From: Pseudomonadota bacterium
GTDB taxonomy: Bacteria > Pseudomonadota > Gammaproteobacteria > Burkholderiales > Burkholderiaceae_D
NCBI GenBank assembly: GCA_023391395.1
Contig: JAEWBA010000030.1
Coordinates: 1 to 11,818 of the forward strand
Direction: 5' to 3'
DNA: 11,818 nucleotides
In this document: piece by piece, positions 1 to 7,031 of the stretch
Numbering within the stretch: the stretch's first letter is position 1
Layout of the letters: the number at the start of each line of letters is the position of its first letter
Position numbers and translations under genes: made by a program
Notes under the pieces: model-generated
The model's database searches: none
Told to the model about the DNA's origin: nothing
Seen by the model: only the letters and a program-made list of their open reading frames with translations

Positions 1-2080
1 GCTTGTCGGCAAGCTGTTCGATATCTTCGGTGGCTCCGGTTTCCTCCAGCAGGATCAGGAATTCATCGCCGCCGGTGCGCGCCAGCGTGTCACTCGGGCG
101 CAAGCAGGAGCCGATGCGTTGGGCGACTTCCACCAGCACCTTGTCGCCGACCGGATGGCCAAGGCTGTCGTTGACCGTCTTGAAGTGGTCGATGTCCAGC
201 GACAGCACGGCGAGCTGCGACTTCATCCGTGCGGCGATCCGTAGCGCATGCTCGGCGCGGTCCGAGAAGGTCTGGCGGTTGGGCAAGTGCGTCAGGCGGT
301 CGAAATGCGCCATCTCGTATATGCGTCCTTCCGATTGCCTTTGCCCGGTGATGTCGTTGCAGATCACGATGACAGTCTGCGGCGTGCCATCGGCGTTGCG
401 GATCAGGGCCATGCTCTGCGTGAGCACCAGGGCATTGCCGTTCTTGGCGCGCACTTTGACTTCGCCCTGCCACTTGCCGGTGCTGCGCAGGTCGGAGCGC
501 GCGGCACGGGCGAATGCCGGGTCACGGAAATCGGATTGGACCACGGCGGTATTGAGCCCGATGATCTCCTCCTCGGAGTATCCGATCAGTGCGGCCATCG
601 CCTTGTTGGCGCGCAGAATCGTGCCGTCGAGGGCCAGGATCATGACCGCGTGCAGGCTGCTGTCGAATACCTTGGCCGCCAGTTCCCGCTCTTCGTAGGC
701 GCGCTTGCGTTCGCTGGTGTCGACCATGACCCCGCGCAGCATGGAAGTGGCAGCCTCGCCGGAACCGCGCGTCATGTTATTGAGCAGCCAGATGCGTTGG
801 CCGTCCGCGCGCAGCGCATGGTGTTCCAGGGGCGGTACCGTGGTGGCGCCGCGCGCCGCGGCTTCCTCGACCGCATCGATGATTTGCTGGCGCGGCATCC
901 CCAGGCATTCTTCCCAGAACTGCGGCCTCGCTTTCCAGGCGTCCGGCGGATAACCCGTGATGCGGGCCGCATTCGGGCTCACGTAGCTGAATTGCAGGTC
1001 CGGATAACTGCATTCCCAGACAATGCCGTCGATGCCGCTGACCAGCTCGGCATAGCGGCGCTCGGACCGCGCCAGCGTTTCATTGTTTTTCTCCAGGTCG
1101 GCCTGGGTCCGTAGCAGCGCATCCAGATAGCGCCGCAACAGGGCGACCAGAATCAGCGTCAACGCCACCGACAGCCCTGCAAGCGCCGCCGAGTTCAGCG
1201 CGCGGCCGCGCCAGCCTTGCAGGACGTCCGAGCGCGCCAGGAAGGCGACGGCAATGAAAGGATAGCTTTCGGAGTCGACGTAGCCGACGATGCCGGGAGT
1301 CTGGGTGCCGAACCGTTTGTCCAGTGCAGTGGCTTCGGTATGGTAAAACCCGCCGCCGGATTGCCGCGGGCGCAAAAACAGCGGCGAGGAGGAAACGTCG
1401 AGATCCAGTGCTTCCTCCGTCAGCGGACTTTCGACCAGTATGCGGCCGTCGCGCCGGACCAGGAGCAGGTTGCCTTTGCCGCCCAGGACCAGGCTGCGGT
1501 AGAAATTCTCGAAGTAGTCCACCGCGATCGCAGCCGCCACGACCATGCGCAGGGAGCCGTCCCGTGCCGTCAGGGCGCGTGAAATCGAGAACACCCAGCG
1601 ACCGTTTTCATCCTTGAACGGGCGCGACAGGAACAAGCCGCGGCCGCCTTCGGCGTAGTAGCGGAAATCGGCACGTCGCGATCCGTCTTTTTTCTGCGTG
1701 ACGGGACCGCCGTGTCCGCTCCCCAGTATGCGGCCTTGGGCGTCGAGCACCGTCAGTCCGACGAATTGGGGCAGCATGTTGGAATACGGCTTGATCAGAC
1801 CGTGCAGCCGGACGCCCTCGATCGGGCGGCCCGCCGCCAGCTTGAATTCGAGATCTTCGAGAGCGGATAGCAGCAGGCCATCCGCTTCGCCGATAGCCCG
1901 GTTGCCGTGCTCGCTCAGGGCGTCAGCCAGACGCCGGGCGGCGTTCTCGGAAGCGTGCATCGTTGCGCGGTAATCCTGGATCAAGGCAATCGCCACTATC
2001 GCCACGTAGAGCGAAATCAGTATCGCAGTGAGCAGCGATAGCAGCCTGCGCATCCTGCGCATGTCTTTGGGGATCAGCAT
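1..2080 (-). CDS. Membrane-bound Cache-PAS-PAS-GGDEF diguanylate cyclase (3' end outside window)
   Basis: A sensor protein predicted to make cyclic-di-GMP from two GTP. About 693 residues are visible and no stop is reached before the left edge. Reading from the ATG at 2080: a transmembrane segment (about residues 10-30), a periplasmic double-Cache-like region with the family signature GRWVFSISRALT followed by VVAAAIAVDYF, a second transmembrane segment (about 290-316), two PAS domains (about 340-460 and 463-580), then the GGDEF domain. The active-site signature TGGDEF is intact (GGDEF at 670-674). An RxxD inhibitory site (RPSD, 661-664) sits five residues before it, so product inhibition is expected. 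Only about 19 residues follow the motif here, so whether an EAL domain follows cannot be seen. Start: a GGGAG lies 12 bases upstream, which is rather far, and no better in-frame start is seen. It lies 107 bases downstream of the MFS gene on the same strand. Confidence 0.93.
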   Translation of the reverse strand, partial: MLIPKDMRRMRRLLSLLTAILISLYVAIVAIALIQDYRATMHASENAARRLADALSEHGNRAIGEADGLLLSALEDLEFKLAAGRPIEGVRLHGLIKPYSNMLPQFVGLTVLDAQGRILGSGHGGPVTQKKDGSRRADFRYYAEGGRGLFLSRPFKDENGRWVFSISRALTARDGSLRMVVAAAIAVDYFENFYRSLVLGGKGNLLLVRRDGRILVESPLTEEALDLDVSSSPLFLRPRQSGGGFYHTEATALDKRFGTQTPGIVGYVDSESYPFIAVAFLARSDVLQGWRGRALNSAALAGLSVALTLILVALLRRYLDALLRTQADLEKNNETLARSERRYAELVSGIDGIVWECSYPDLQFSYVSPNAARITGYPPDAWKARPQFWEECLGMPRQQIIDAVEEAAARGATTVPPLEHHALRADGQRIWLLNNMTRGSGEAATSMLRGVMVDTSERKRAYEERELAAKVFDSSLHAVMILALDGTILRANKAMAALIGYSEEEIIGLNTAVVQSDFRDPAFARAARSDLRSTGKWQGEVKVRAKNGNALVLTQSMALIRNADGTPQTVIVICNDITGQRQSEGRIYEMAHFDRLTHLPNRQTFSDRAEHALRIAARMKSQLAVLSLDIDHFKTVNDSLGHPVGDKVLVEVAQRIGSCLRPSDTLARTGGDEFLILLEETGATEDIEQLADK

Positions 2081-2094
2081 CGCGGATGATTTCT

Positions 2095-2112
2095 CCCGGA
2101 AAAAAACCCGGG
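2095..2112 (-). promoter_or_regulatory. GC hairpin overlapping the Shine-Dalgarno of the diguanylate cyclase
   Basis: A five-base-pair all-GC stem (CCCGG 2095-2099 with CCGGG 2108-2112) encloses an eight-base loop that reads as a U run in the minus-strand transcript. The 3' arm in that transcript overlaps the GGGAG (2097-2093) that is the only apparent ribosome binding site for the start at 2080. If it folds, it could limit translation. The stem is short, so it may have no function. Confidence 0.3.
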
Positions 2113-2127
2113 TGGTGAACAAAATGA

Positions 2128-2156
2128 ATGTTACCGTGCGCCGGCCGCCATGCCGA
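2128..2156 (-). promoter_or_regulatory. Weak candidate sigma70 promoter for the diguanylate cyclase
   Basis: On the minus strand, TCGGCA (2156-2151) and TAACAT (2133-2128) are separated by 17 bases. Each matches four of six consensus positions. It lies in the 107-base gap between the MFS stop and the cyclase start, which is where a separate promoter would be needed. Matches this weak occur by chance in GC-rich DNA. Confidence 0.25.
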
Positions 2157-2187
2157 GCGCAGAAAGCATCCGATTTGCGGCAAGCGG

Positions 2188-3423
2188 CTAAGCTTTGCTG
2201 CCCGACATATGGACGGCACGTCCTGCTTGCCAGCACATCAGTGCAACCACAGTGAAAGCAAGTTGGCCGGAAGCAAGCCAGACCACCGATCCGGACAGCA
2301 TGGGAGCAATGAGACCCGATACCGCGGCTGCCAGCATGGTTTGCACGAAAGACTGGCAGGAGGCGACGACGCCGCGTATCGACGGGAACAGATCCAATAC
2401 CAGGAGAGTGATGCCCGGCGCGGCAATCGACATGCCGAAGGTGTAGAAGAACAGCGGCGCCACCGACCAGGGCAATGCCGGCGGCCAGATCAGGTGGTAG
2501 AGCACGTTTGCCGAAGCCGCACCGATCAGGAAGCTAAAGCCGATGCGGACCTGGCGCCCCACATTAAGCTTGCCGGCCATGCGGTTGACCGACAGCGCGC
2601 CCAGGAAGATGCCGGCCACCGAAGGCACGAATTGCCAACCGAACTGGTCGGGCCCCAGGCCGAGATGGCGAGTGACGAAGACCGGTGCGGCGGCCACGAA
2701 CAGGAACATGCCCGCGAAGTTGCAGGCCAGGGCGCCGGCTTTGAGGTGAAACACGGGCGAACGCAAGACGCCGCCATAACTGTCCATCAGGAAGCGCGGG
2801 TTGAAGGTTTGGCGCTTGGACGGCGGCAGGGTTTCCGGCAGCCCGCGCCAGCAGAACCAGAATAGTAGGACGGTGTAGGCGAACAGGAACAGGAAGATCG
2901 AACGCCAGTCCAGCAGCTTGACGATCCAGCCGCCCAGGATCGGCGCGATAGCGGGCGCCAGGGAAAAGATCATGGTCACCATCGAAAGCAGGCGGGCCGC
3001 CGGTGCGCCGGAATACAGGTCGCGGATGATGGCGCGACCGATGACCACGCCGGCGCCGGCGGAAACGCCTTGCAGTATGCGGAAGGCCCAAAGATATTCG
3101 ACACTGTGCGCCGCCGCGCAACCGAGGGTGGCGACGGCAAACACCGCCAGCGAGCCGAGAATGATGTTGCGCCGTCCAAAGGTATCCGACAGCGCGCCGT
3201 GCAAGAGAATCATGGCGCCGAAGGAAAACATGTAGGCGGTCAGGGTCTGCTGCACTTCGATGGCGGTCGCATTCAGCGAAGACTCGATGGCGGGGAAGGC
3301 AGGCAGATAGGTATCGACCGCGAAGGGGCCCAGCATGCCGAGTCCGGCCAGCATCAGCGCCAGGCGCGCATCTTCGGTGCGGCGTTCTTTGTGTACGGGA
3401 AATTGCTCTGGAGGTGAATTCAT
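2188..3423 (-). CDS. Bcr/CflA-family MFS multidrug efflux transporter
   Basis: A 411-residue inner-membrane proton-driven exporter, likely with 12 transmembrane helices, of the Bcr/CflA (drug:H+ antiporter-1) type that includes bicyclomycin and chloramphenicol exporters. Visible signatures: the DTYLPAFPAI stretch at the end of helix 1 (residues 37-46), typical of the family; MFS motif A as GALSDTFGRRN (76-86); and the antiporter motif C region APAIAPILGGWI (156-167), followed by DWRSIFLF. The length fits the family norm of about 400. The frame stays open upstream to about 3654, but that stretch is not membrane-like, so the ATG at 3423 (MNSPPEQF) is chosen. No clear Shine-Dalgarno precedes it. 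The gene is divergent from the unknown-protein/LysR unit, which suggests regulation by that LysR protein (inference). The substrate cannot be predicted. Confidence 0.92.
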   Translation of the reverse strand: MNSPPEQFPVHKERRTEDARLALMLAGLGMLGPFAVDTYLPAFPAIESSLNATAIEVQQTLTAYMFSFGAMILLHGALSDTFGRRNIILGSLAVFAVATLGCAAAHSVEYLWAFRILQGVSAGAGVVIGRAIIRDLYSGAPAARLLSMVTMIFSLAPAIAPILGGWIVKLLDWRSIFLFLFAYTVLLFWFCWRGLPETLPPSKRQTFNPRFLMDSYGGVLRSPVFHLKAGALACNFAGMFLFVAAAPVFVTRHLGLGPDQFGWQFVPSVAGIFLGALSVNRMAGKLNVGRQVRIGFSFLIGAASANVLYHLIWPPALPWSVAPLFFYTFGMSIAAPGITLLVLDLFPSIRGVVASCQSFVQTMLAAAVSGLIAPMLSGSVVWLASGQLAFTVVALMCWQAGRAVHMSGSKA

Positions 3424-3451
3424 GCTTGTTGTTAGTGTGGGGAGTGCAAAT

Positions 3452-3465
3452 ATTGTAGTCGCGAC
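3452..3465 (-). promoter_or_regulatory. Candidate -10 box with adjoining palindrome upstream of the MFS gene
   Basis: On the minus strand TACAAT (3457-3452) matches the sigma70 -10 consensus at five of six positions, about 30 bases before the MFS start. No good -35 is present at the right spacing, as expected for an activator-dependent promoter. The eight-base palindrome GTCGCGAC (3458-3465) directly abuts the -10 and could be part of an operator. This is pattern matching only. Confidence 0.3.
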
Positions 3466-3505
3466 CGGCTTCCGGCGTTCTGAGCGGCATCGCATAGTGA
3501 CGCAT

Positions 3506-3545
3506 GAGGCAAGCCTCGAAAAATGCCATGCTGCAAGCGCGCTTG
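3506..3545. repeat. Pair of short inverted repeats in the divergent promoter region
   Basis: Two perfect dyads lie between the MFS gene and the plus-strand operon: GAGGC-AA-GCCTC (3506-3517) and the 12-base palindrome CAAGCGCGCTTG (3534-3545). Their centres are 28 bases apart, close to three helical turns. They are candidate binding sites for a dimeric or tetrameric regulator such as the LysR protein encoded at 4304. No functional evidence is available. Confidence 0.4.
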
Positions 3546-3634
3546 ATCTGGCTGGAACATTGACAGGCCGCATGCTGTCGAATTGCCGGCCCGGGCAGCG
3601 CAGCCCGACAGGCATGAGCACAAGGGAGAAGGCA

Positions 3635-4282
3635 GTGGGCATCTGGAGCAGCATCGTGGGCAGGCGCGAGCCTGCAGGGGGCTATCGCACCGTCGACGGC
3701 GGGCACCCAGCGCCTTATCCGGACATGACCGACGAGCAGTTGTACAACTACGAGCTCGCCTTCAATATCCCCAGGAAAACCTTCGACCGTCCGCCCCGTC
3801 CCTGGCGCGAGTTTGCCGATACGCCTACCGAGCCCCAGGCCGAACCCGCGCCATCAGAAGAGGCCGCCGCTGCGCCCTCACCCGAACCCGAAGCCGACCC
3901 CGAACCCGCGCCGGTGGCGGAGCCGGCCCGCGACGATGCTCTTGCCATCGATTTCACGCGCCCGGTGCGCACCCGTACCACGCGCCAGCCGGTGGAGATC
4001 ATCACCACGCGGGCACGCCACCCGGTCTACAAGGTGCACGGCTATATCGGCGACGACCAGGTCATCACCGTGTTCACTCTCGACGGACGGCTCTCCGAGA
4101 ACGGCTTGCCCTTCCTGGAAAACGTGCCGCAGGAGCATCAGCTTTGGGTGAATGTCTATCCGAATCCGGAGCCGCAGGCCACCGAGCGCTTCGTTTTAAC
4201 CCAGCATGCTTCGCAGGAGGAGGCGGACGCCGCGGCAAGTCCCGAGCGCATGGCCTGCGTGAGCCTGCGCTTCGACGCCTGA
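3635..4282 (+). CDS. Hypothetical protein with Pro/Glu/Ala-rich linker, upstream of LysR gene
   Basis: Not recognised. 215 residues in three parts: an N-terminal segment (1-66) containing a tyrosine-bearing stretch DEQLYNYELAFNIP (33-46); a proline/glutamate/alanine-rich linker (about 67-98) with repeated EPAP- and PEPE-like units; and a C-terminal module (about 108-215) with alternating hydrophobic and polar residues (VYKVHGYIGDDQVITVFTLD, 131-150), suggesting a small beta-rich domain. No signal peptide or transmembrane segment is seen, so it is probably cytoplasmic. Start: the GTG at 3635 has GGGAG six bases upstream, whereas the in-frame ATG at 3614 lacks a ribosome site. Its stop lies 21 bases before the LysR start, so the two are probably co-transcribed. 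The linker is likely disordered. Function unknown. Confidence 0.75.
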   Translation: MGIWSSIVGRREPAGGYRTVDGGHPAPYPDMTDEQLYNYELAFNIPRKTFDRPPRPWREFADTPTEPQAEPAPSEEAAAAPSPEPEADPEPAPVAEPARDDALAIDFTRPVRTRTTRQPVEIITTRARHPVYKVHGYIGDDQVITVFTLDGRLSENGLPFLENVPQEHQLWVNVYPNPEPQATERFVLTQHASQEEADAAASPERMACVSLRFDA

Positions 4283-4303
4283 GCAGGCATTCGAAGGGCT
4301 CAC

Positions 4304-5200
4304 TTGGATACGCTCACCAGCATGAGGGTTTTTGCGGCGGTGGTCGATGCCGGCAGCTTCACAGCCGCCGCCGACCGGCTCGACATGTCGCGCGCTATGG
4401 CATCGAAATATGTTGCCGCTCTCGAAGAGCACCTAGGCACGCGCTTGCTGCACCGGACCACGCGCAAGCTGACCCTGACCGAATCGGGCGCTGCGTATTA
4501 CGAGCGCTGCGCACAGATCCTGACCGACATCGAGGATGCCGAGGCCGACGCCCTGAAGTCCAATGCAGCGCCGCGCGGTCTTCTGCGCATGACCATACCG
4601 CTTTCCTTCGGCCTCATGCACATGGGGCCGGTGCTCGCCGCCTACATGTATCAATATCCGGAAGTCAAGGTCGACCTGGTACTGACCGACCGCCGGCGCG
4701 ATTTGATCGAGGAGGGCCTCGATCTGGCCATTCGCATCGGCGCGCTGCCGGAATCCGGCCTGATTGCCAGGAAGCTGGCCAGCGACCGGCTGGTGGTATG
4801 CGCGGCGCCCGATTACCTGAAGCGGCGCGGCGAACCCCGCACGCCGGCCGAACTGGCGCACCACCACTGCCTGTTGTATGCCTATGACACCACGCGGCAG
4901 GAATGGAAATTCGACGGCCCCGACGGCACGCACAGCGTGCGTGTCACAGGCCGACTGCGCGCCAATAACGGCGACGTGGTGCGACTGGCCGGGCTGGCCG
5001 CCGCCGGTGTCATGCGGCAGCCGAGCTTTCTGGTCGGCGAAGACTTGCGCGCCGGGCGGCTGGTGGAAGTGCTGAGCGACTATCGCTCCGAGGAACTCGG
5101 CATCTACATCGTCTATGCGAGTCGCAAGCACTTGCCGCCCAAGGTGCGCAGCTTTGTCGATTTCGCAGCGCAGGCCTTTGCCATGAAAAAGGAATGGTGA
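4304..5200 (+). CDS. LysR-family transcriptional regulator (TTG start)
   Basis: A 298-residue DNA-binding regulator of standard family length. The N-terminal winged helix-turn-helix (about residues 1-60) has the typical pattern MRVFAAVVDAGSFTAAADRL followed by LEEHLGTRLLHRTTRKLTLT and ESGAAYYERC. A periplasmic-binding-protein-like effector domain follows (about 90-298), including DLAIRIGALPESGLIARKL and the C-terminal YASRKHLPPKVRSFVDF. It belongs to the large subgroup resembling CrgA/DmlR-type regulators; the effector is unknown. Start: TTG at 4304 (DTLTSMRVF) is chosen over the ATG at 4322 because AAGGG lies five bases upstream and the family usually begins about six residues before MRVF. 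It sits 21 bases after the unknown gene and is followed by a strong terminator. Likely targets are its own operon and the divergent MFS exporter (inference). Confidence 0.93.
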   Translation: MDTLTSMRVFAAVVDAGSFTAAADRLDMSRAMASKYVAALEEHLGTRLLHRTTRKLTLTESGAAYYERCAQILTDIEDAEADALKSNAAPRGLLRMTIPLSFGLMHMGPVLAAYMYQYPEVKVDLVLTDRRRDLIEEGLDLAIRIGALPESGLIARKLASDRLVVCAAPDYLKRRGEPRTPAELAHHHCLLYAYDTTRQEWKFDGPDGTHSVRVTGRLRANNGDVVRLAGLAAAGVMRQPSFLVGEDLRAGRLVEVLSDYRSEELGIYIVYASRKHLPPKVRSFVDFAAQAFAMKKEW

Positions 5201-5232
5201 AGCTGCCAGGTCCGGTCGTGCGCCCAAAAAGA

Positions 5233-5258
5233 AAACGCCACCGTAATCGGTGGCGTTT
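5233..5258. terminator. Bidirectional intrinsic terminator between convergent genes
   Basis: A perfect 11-base-pair stem (AAACGCCACCG at 5233-5243 with CGGTGGCGTTT at 5248-5258) closes a TAAT tetraloop. On the plus strand it ends in a short T run (TTTCT). On the minus strand the complementary A-rich run (AAAAAGAAAA, 5226-5235) gives a better U tract. It lies 32 bases after the LysR stop and 22 bases beyond the stop of the convergent DUF4148-like gene, so it probably serves both. Confidence 0.88.
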
Positions 5259-5280
5259 CTCGTATCGGGCCTGACAAGTA

Positions 5281-5583
5281 TCAGCCCAGGCTCTGGATGA
5301 CCGGCGCTTCCGACGAGTTCACCGGTTGCGCGGCCTTGGCACGCTTCGGTGCGGCGGTTTCGCTGTCCTTGAACAGGTAGGGGCCATTGAGCGATTGCAG
5401 GCCGCCCGATTGCCGCAGTTCGGCGTTGACTTCGGCACGGGTCTTGCCGACGCTGGAGCCGGAAGTCTGCGTGCTCAGGTTGGGGACGGCGTTCGGGCCT
5501 TCCAGGACCGCTGTTTCGGCGGCAAAGGCGGTGCTGGCGCCGCCGGCGATCACGAGGGCGGCCAGGATTTTTCTTGCGTTCAT
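5281..5583 (-). CDS. Small exported DUF4148-like protein
   Basis: A 100-residue protein with an N-terminal signal peptide (basic MNARK, hydrophobic core ILAALVIAGG, cleavage probably after AFA at residue 21), so it should be periplasmic or secreted. The central GKTRAEVNAELRQSG (46-60) matches the short conserved core of DUF4148 proteins, which are common and multi-copy in Burkholderiales and have no established function. The C-terminus is low-complexity and contains KRAKAAQP. Start: AGGAG lies one base before an ATG at 5589 and seven before the ATG at 5583, so 5583 is preferred (the other adds only MN). It is convergent with the LysR gene and shares its terminator. DUF4148 genes are often strongly expressed and stress- or phase-responsive, but nothing here shows that directly. 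Confidence 0.82.
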   Translation of the reverse strand: MNARKILAALVIAGGASTAFAAETAVLEGPNAVPNLSTQTSGSSVGKTRAEVNAELRQSGGLQSLNGPYLFKDSETAAPKRAKAAQPVNSSEAPVIQSLG

Positions 5584-5722
5584 GTTCATGCTCCTGCTGA
5601 AAGTGATTCACGGGGACGCGGCGATAGCCACGCCCCTCCGGTCGATTGCATTCGCTTGTGGCTGTCAGCGAATCGATGGAAGCAGTCTAGGAGCGCGCGG
5701 AGGAAAGAAACAGGCGCTGGCA

Positions 5723-5739
5723 GGAAATGGATTGTTTCC
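5723..5739. repeat. Inverted repeat GGAAA-N7-TTTCC upstream of the DUF4148-like gene
   Basis: Five-base arms GGAAA (5723-5727) and TTTCC (5735-5739) flank a seven-base spacer in the 201-base gap between the DUF4148-like gene and the depolymerase stop. A related GGAAAGAAAC lies just upstream at 5702-5711. The spacing fits a dimeric regulator site, but short dyads like this are common. No convincing -10/-35 pair was found for the DUF4148-like gene. Confidence 0.2.
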
Positions 5740-5784
5740 CGTTTGGAGCCAATCGCATTGGGCAAACGGCTTGGAGGGAAAGGT

Positions 5785-6837
5785 TTAGGGCTTGCCCTTG
5801 CCGGCTCCGCTGGTGAGGCGATCCACCATGCGCTTGATGGCACGCAATTGCGGCGCGCTTTTCTGCGCATAGTGGGAGCCGGTATATCCCCACCAGTCCC
5901 AGCAGCCTTCGGGATTGAAGGGCGACATCAGCGAGGGCCTGACCTGAGGGTAGAGCACCAGAATACGGTTGGTCTCGGCCCAGGGATTCAGGCCGGACTG
6001 TTGCATGAATGCCTGCCCGATGACGGCATGCGCCTGCCCGCAGCCATGCAGGGCCACATGCAGGCGGCAGGTTTCGCCTTGCGCGCATGCCGGCGGCACG
6101 AACAGCCAGGCGTGACGGTCCATGCTGATCTGGGCGGCATCGCCGTCGATGAATTCGGCCTGGTCAAAGCTGATAAGGCGCCCATGCAGCGACGTGGCCT
6201 TGGGCTTGAGTTCGCCGTAGAACAGGCCGAGAAAATCCTTTTGCGGATCGATATCGCAATGATTCAGATAGGGCGCTTTCTGCTTCCCGCATTCGCCGGC
6301 CGCCTGCGGCGAAACCCAGGCATGGGCCGCCGGCACGTCATTGACGTAACGGATGCGGTCCGCCGGGACGAATTGGCGGTAGTAGTCCAGCAAGGCATCC
6401 ATGGCGGCGGGGCGGACAATCGCATCGCGTGTGCCGCTGAACAAGTACACCTTGCTGTTGCGCAAATTCGCGACCGGGTCGATCAAGCCCTGTTCCGCCC
6501 AATTCCGTGTGGTTTCGGCCAGCGCCTTGACCGGGATGTCGTGCGGATTCAGCGCGCAGGGCGCGAAGTTGGCCAGTTGGCCCTGTGCGCAGTAGTAAGG
6601 CGTGCCGGCAAAGACTGCCGCGCCGCGAAAGGTGCCGGAATAGGCCACATGTGCCTGCACGGCCTGGGCGCCGCCCGAAGAAACACCAGAGATCGTCACC
6701 GAATCCGGATCCGCCTTGTAGCCCGCAAGACCTTCGGCCCATGAGGGTGTTGTACTTAGTAGACCCCAGATTGCGGCAAGCAAAGACAACAGACGCAGGA
6801 AAACAGGCATGAGCTTTCGCATGATGTTTTTTTCCAT
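5785..6837 (-). CDS. Secreted polyhydroxyalkanoate depolymerase, catalytic-domain type 2
   Basis: A 350-residue alpha/beta hydrolase predicted to hydrolyse short-chain PHA such as polyhydroxybutyrate. A signal peptide (RKLMPVFLRLLSLLAAIWGLL, cleavage likely after SWA, residue 34) points to export. The lipase box GVSSG (51-55, nucleophile Ser53) is near the N-terminus. The likely catalytic Asp is D138 in SGTRD and the likely catalytic His is H172 in AAHAWV. The oxyanion-hole histidine H264 in VALHGCGQ lies after the lipase box, which is the order that defines type-2 depolymerases. Eight cysteines in the mature part suggest disulfides. It ends soon after the catalytic domain (GYTGSHYA then about 30 residues), with no linker or C-terminal substrate-binding domain as found in classical extracellular enzymes. 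Start: ATG at 6837; the ATG at 6822 (MRKL) is an equally plausible signal-peptide start. Neither has a strong ribosome site. Confidence 0.88.
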   Translation of the reverse strand: MEKNIMRKLMPVFLRLLSLLAAIWGLLSTTPSWAEGLAGYKADPDSVTISGVSSGGAQAVQAHVAYSGTFRGAAVFAGTPYYCAQGQLANFAPCALNPHDIPVKALAETTRNWAEQGLIDPVANLRNSKVYLFSGTRDAIVRPAAMDALLDYYRQFVPADRIRYVNDVPAAHAWVSPQAAGECGKQKAPYLNHCDIDPQKDFLGLFYGELKPKATSLHGRLISFDQAEFIDGDAAQISMDRHAWLFVPPACAQGETCRLHVALHGCGQAHAVIGQAFMQQSGLNPWAETNRILVLYPQVRPSLMSPFNPEGCWDWWGYTGSHYAQKSAPQLRAIKRMVDRLTSGAGKGKP

Positions 6838-7031
6838 GGATGTCCGGAAGGCCCATTCTATGGGGCTTTGCGCGCCGCATTCGCAGCATGAATGTCAGCA
6901 ATAGGTGAAACGGTCTTTAGATATAACCCACGTGAATGAATAACATTCGGAAACGAAATTGGATTTATAACGCAGAGCGCCCATACTACGAAGCAAGACC
7001 GACGCACCGGTTATTTCGAAGGAGTAAAAAA

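Noticed and set aside
248..1114. Plus-strand 288-codon frame opposite the diguanylate cyclase
   Set aside because: The opposite strand encodes PAS and GGDEF domains with an intact motif; this is its antisense shadow.
3560..3565. Perfect TTGACA on the plus strand before the unknown/LysR unit
   Set aside because: No acceptable -10 hexamer lies 16-18 bases downstream (the positions read ATTGCC, TTGCCG and TGCCGG), so I do not call a promoter, although an atypical activated one is possible.
3424..3654. N-terminal extension of the MFS gene to an upstream ATG at 3654
   Set aside because: The extra 77 codons have no membrane or family character, overlap the divergent operon's start, and would swallow the intergenic palindromes.
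2564..3706. Minus-strand 380-codon frame overlapping the MFS gene
   Set aside because: Shadow in another frame of the MFS exporter; Arg/His/Pro-rich with no membrane helices.
3583..4887. Plus-strand 434-codon frame spanning the unknown gene and the LysR gene
   Set aside because: Crosses two better-supported genes in another frame. Product is Arg/Ala/Gly-rich without domains.
4433..5611. Minus-strand open frame (392 codons) opposite the LysR gene
   Set aside because: The LysR gene on the other strand has full family signatures. The antisense product is rich in Arg, Gln and Gly without motifs and runs through a strong terminator.
5326..6744. Long plus-strand open frame (472 codons) opposite the DUF4148-like and depolymerase genes
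   Set aside because: Antisense to two genes with clear signal peptides and motifs. The translated product is low-complexity with no recognisable domain, typical of open antisense frames in GC-rich DNA.
6904..6971. TATAAC-like -10 boxes before the 80-residue gene
   Set aside because: Two candidates (6922-6927 and 6966-6971) have no acceptable -35 at 16-18 bases, and ECF-type motifs do not fit the spacing either.
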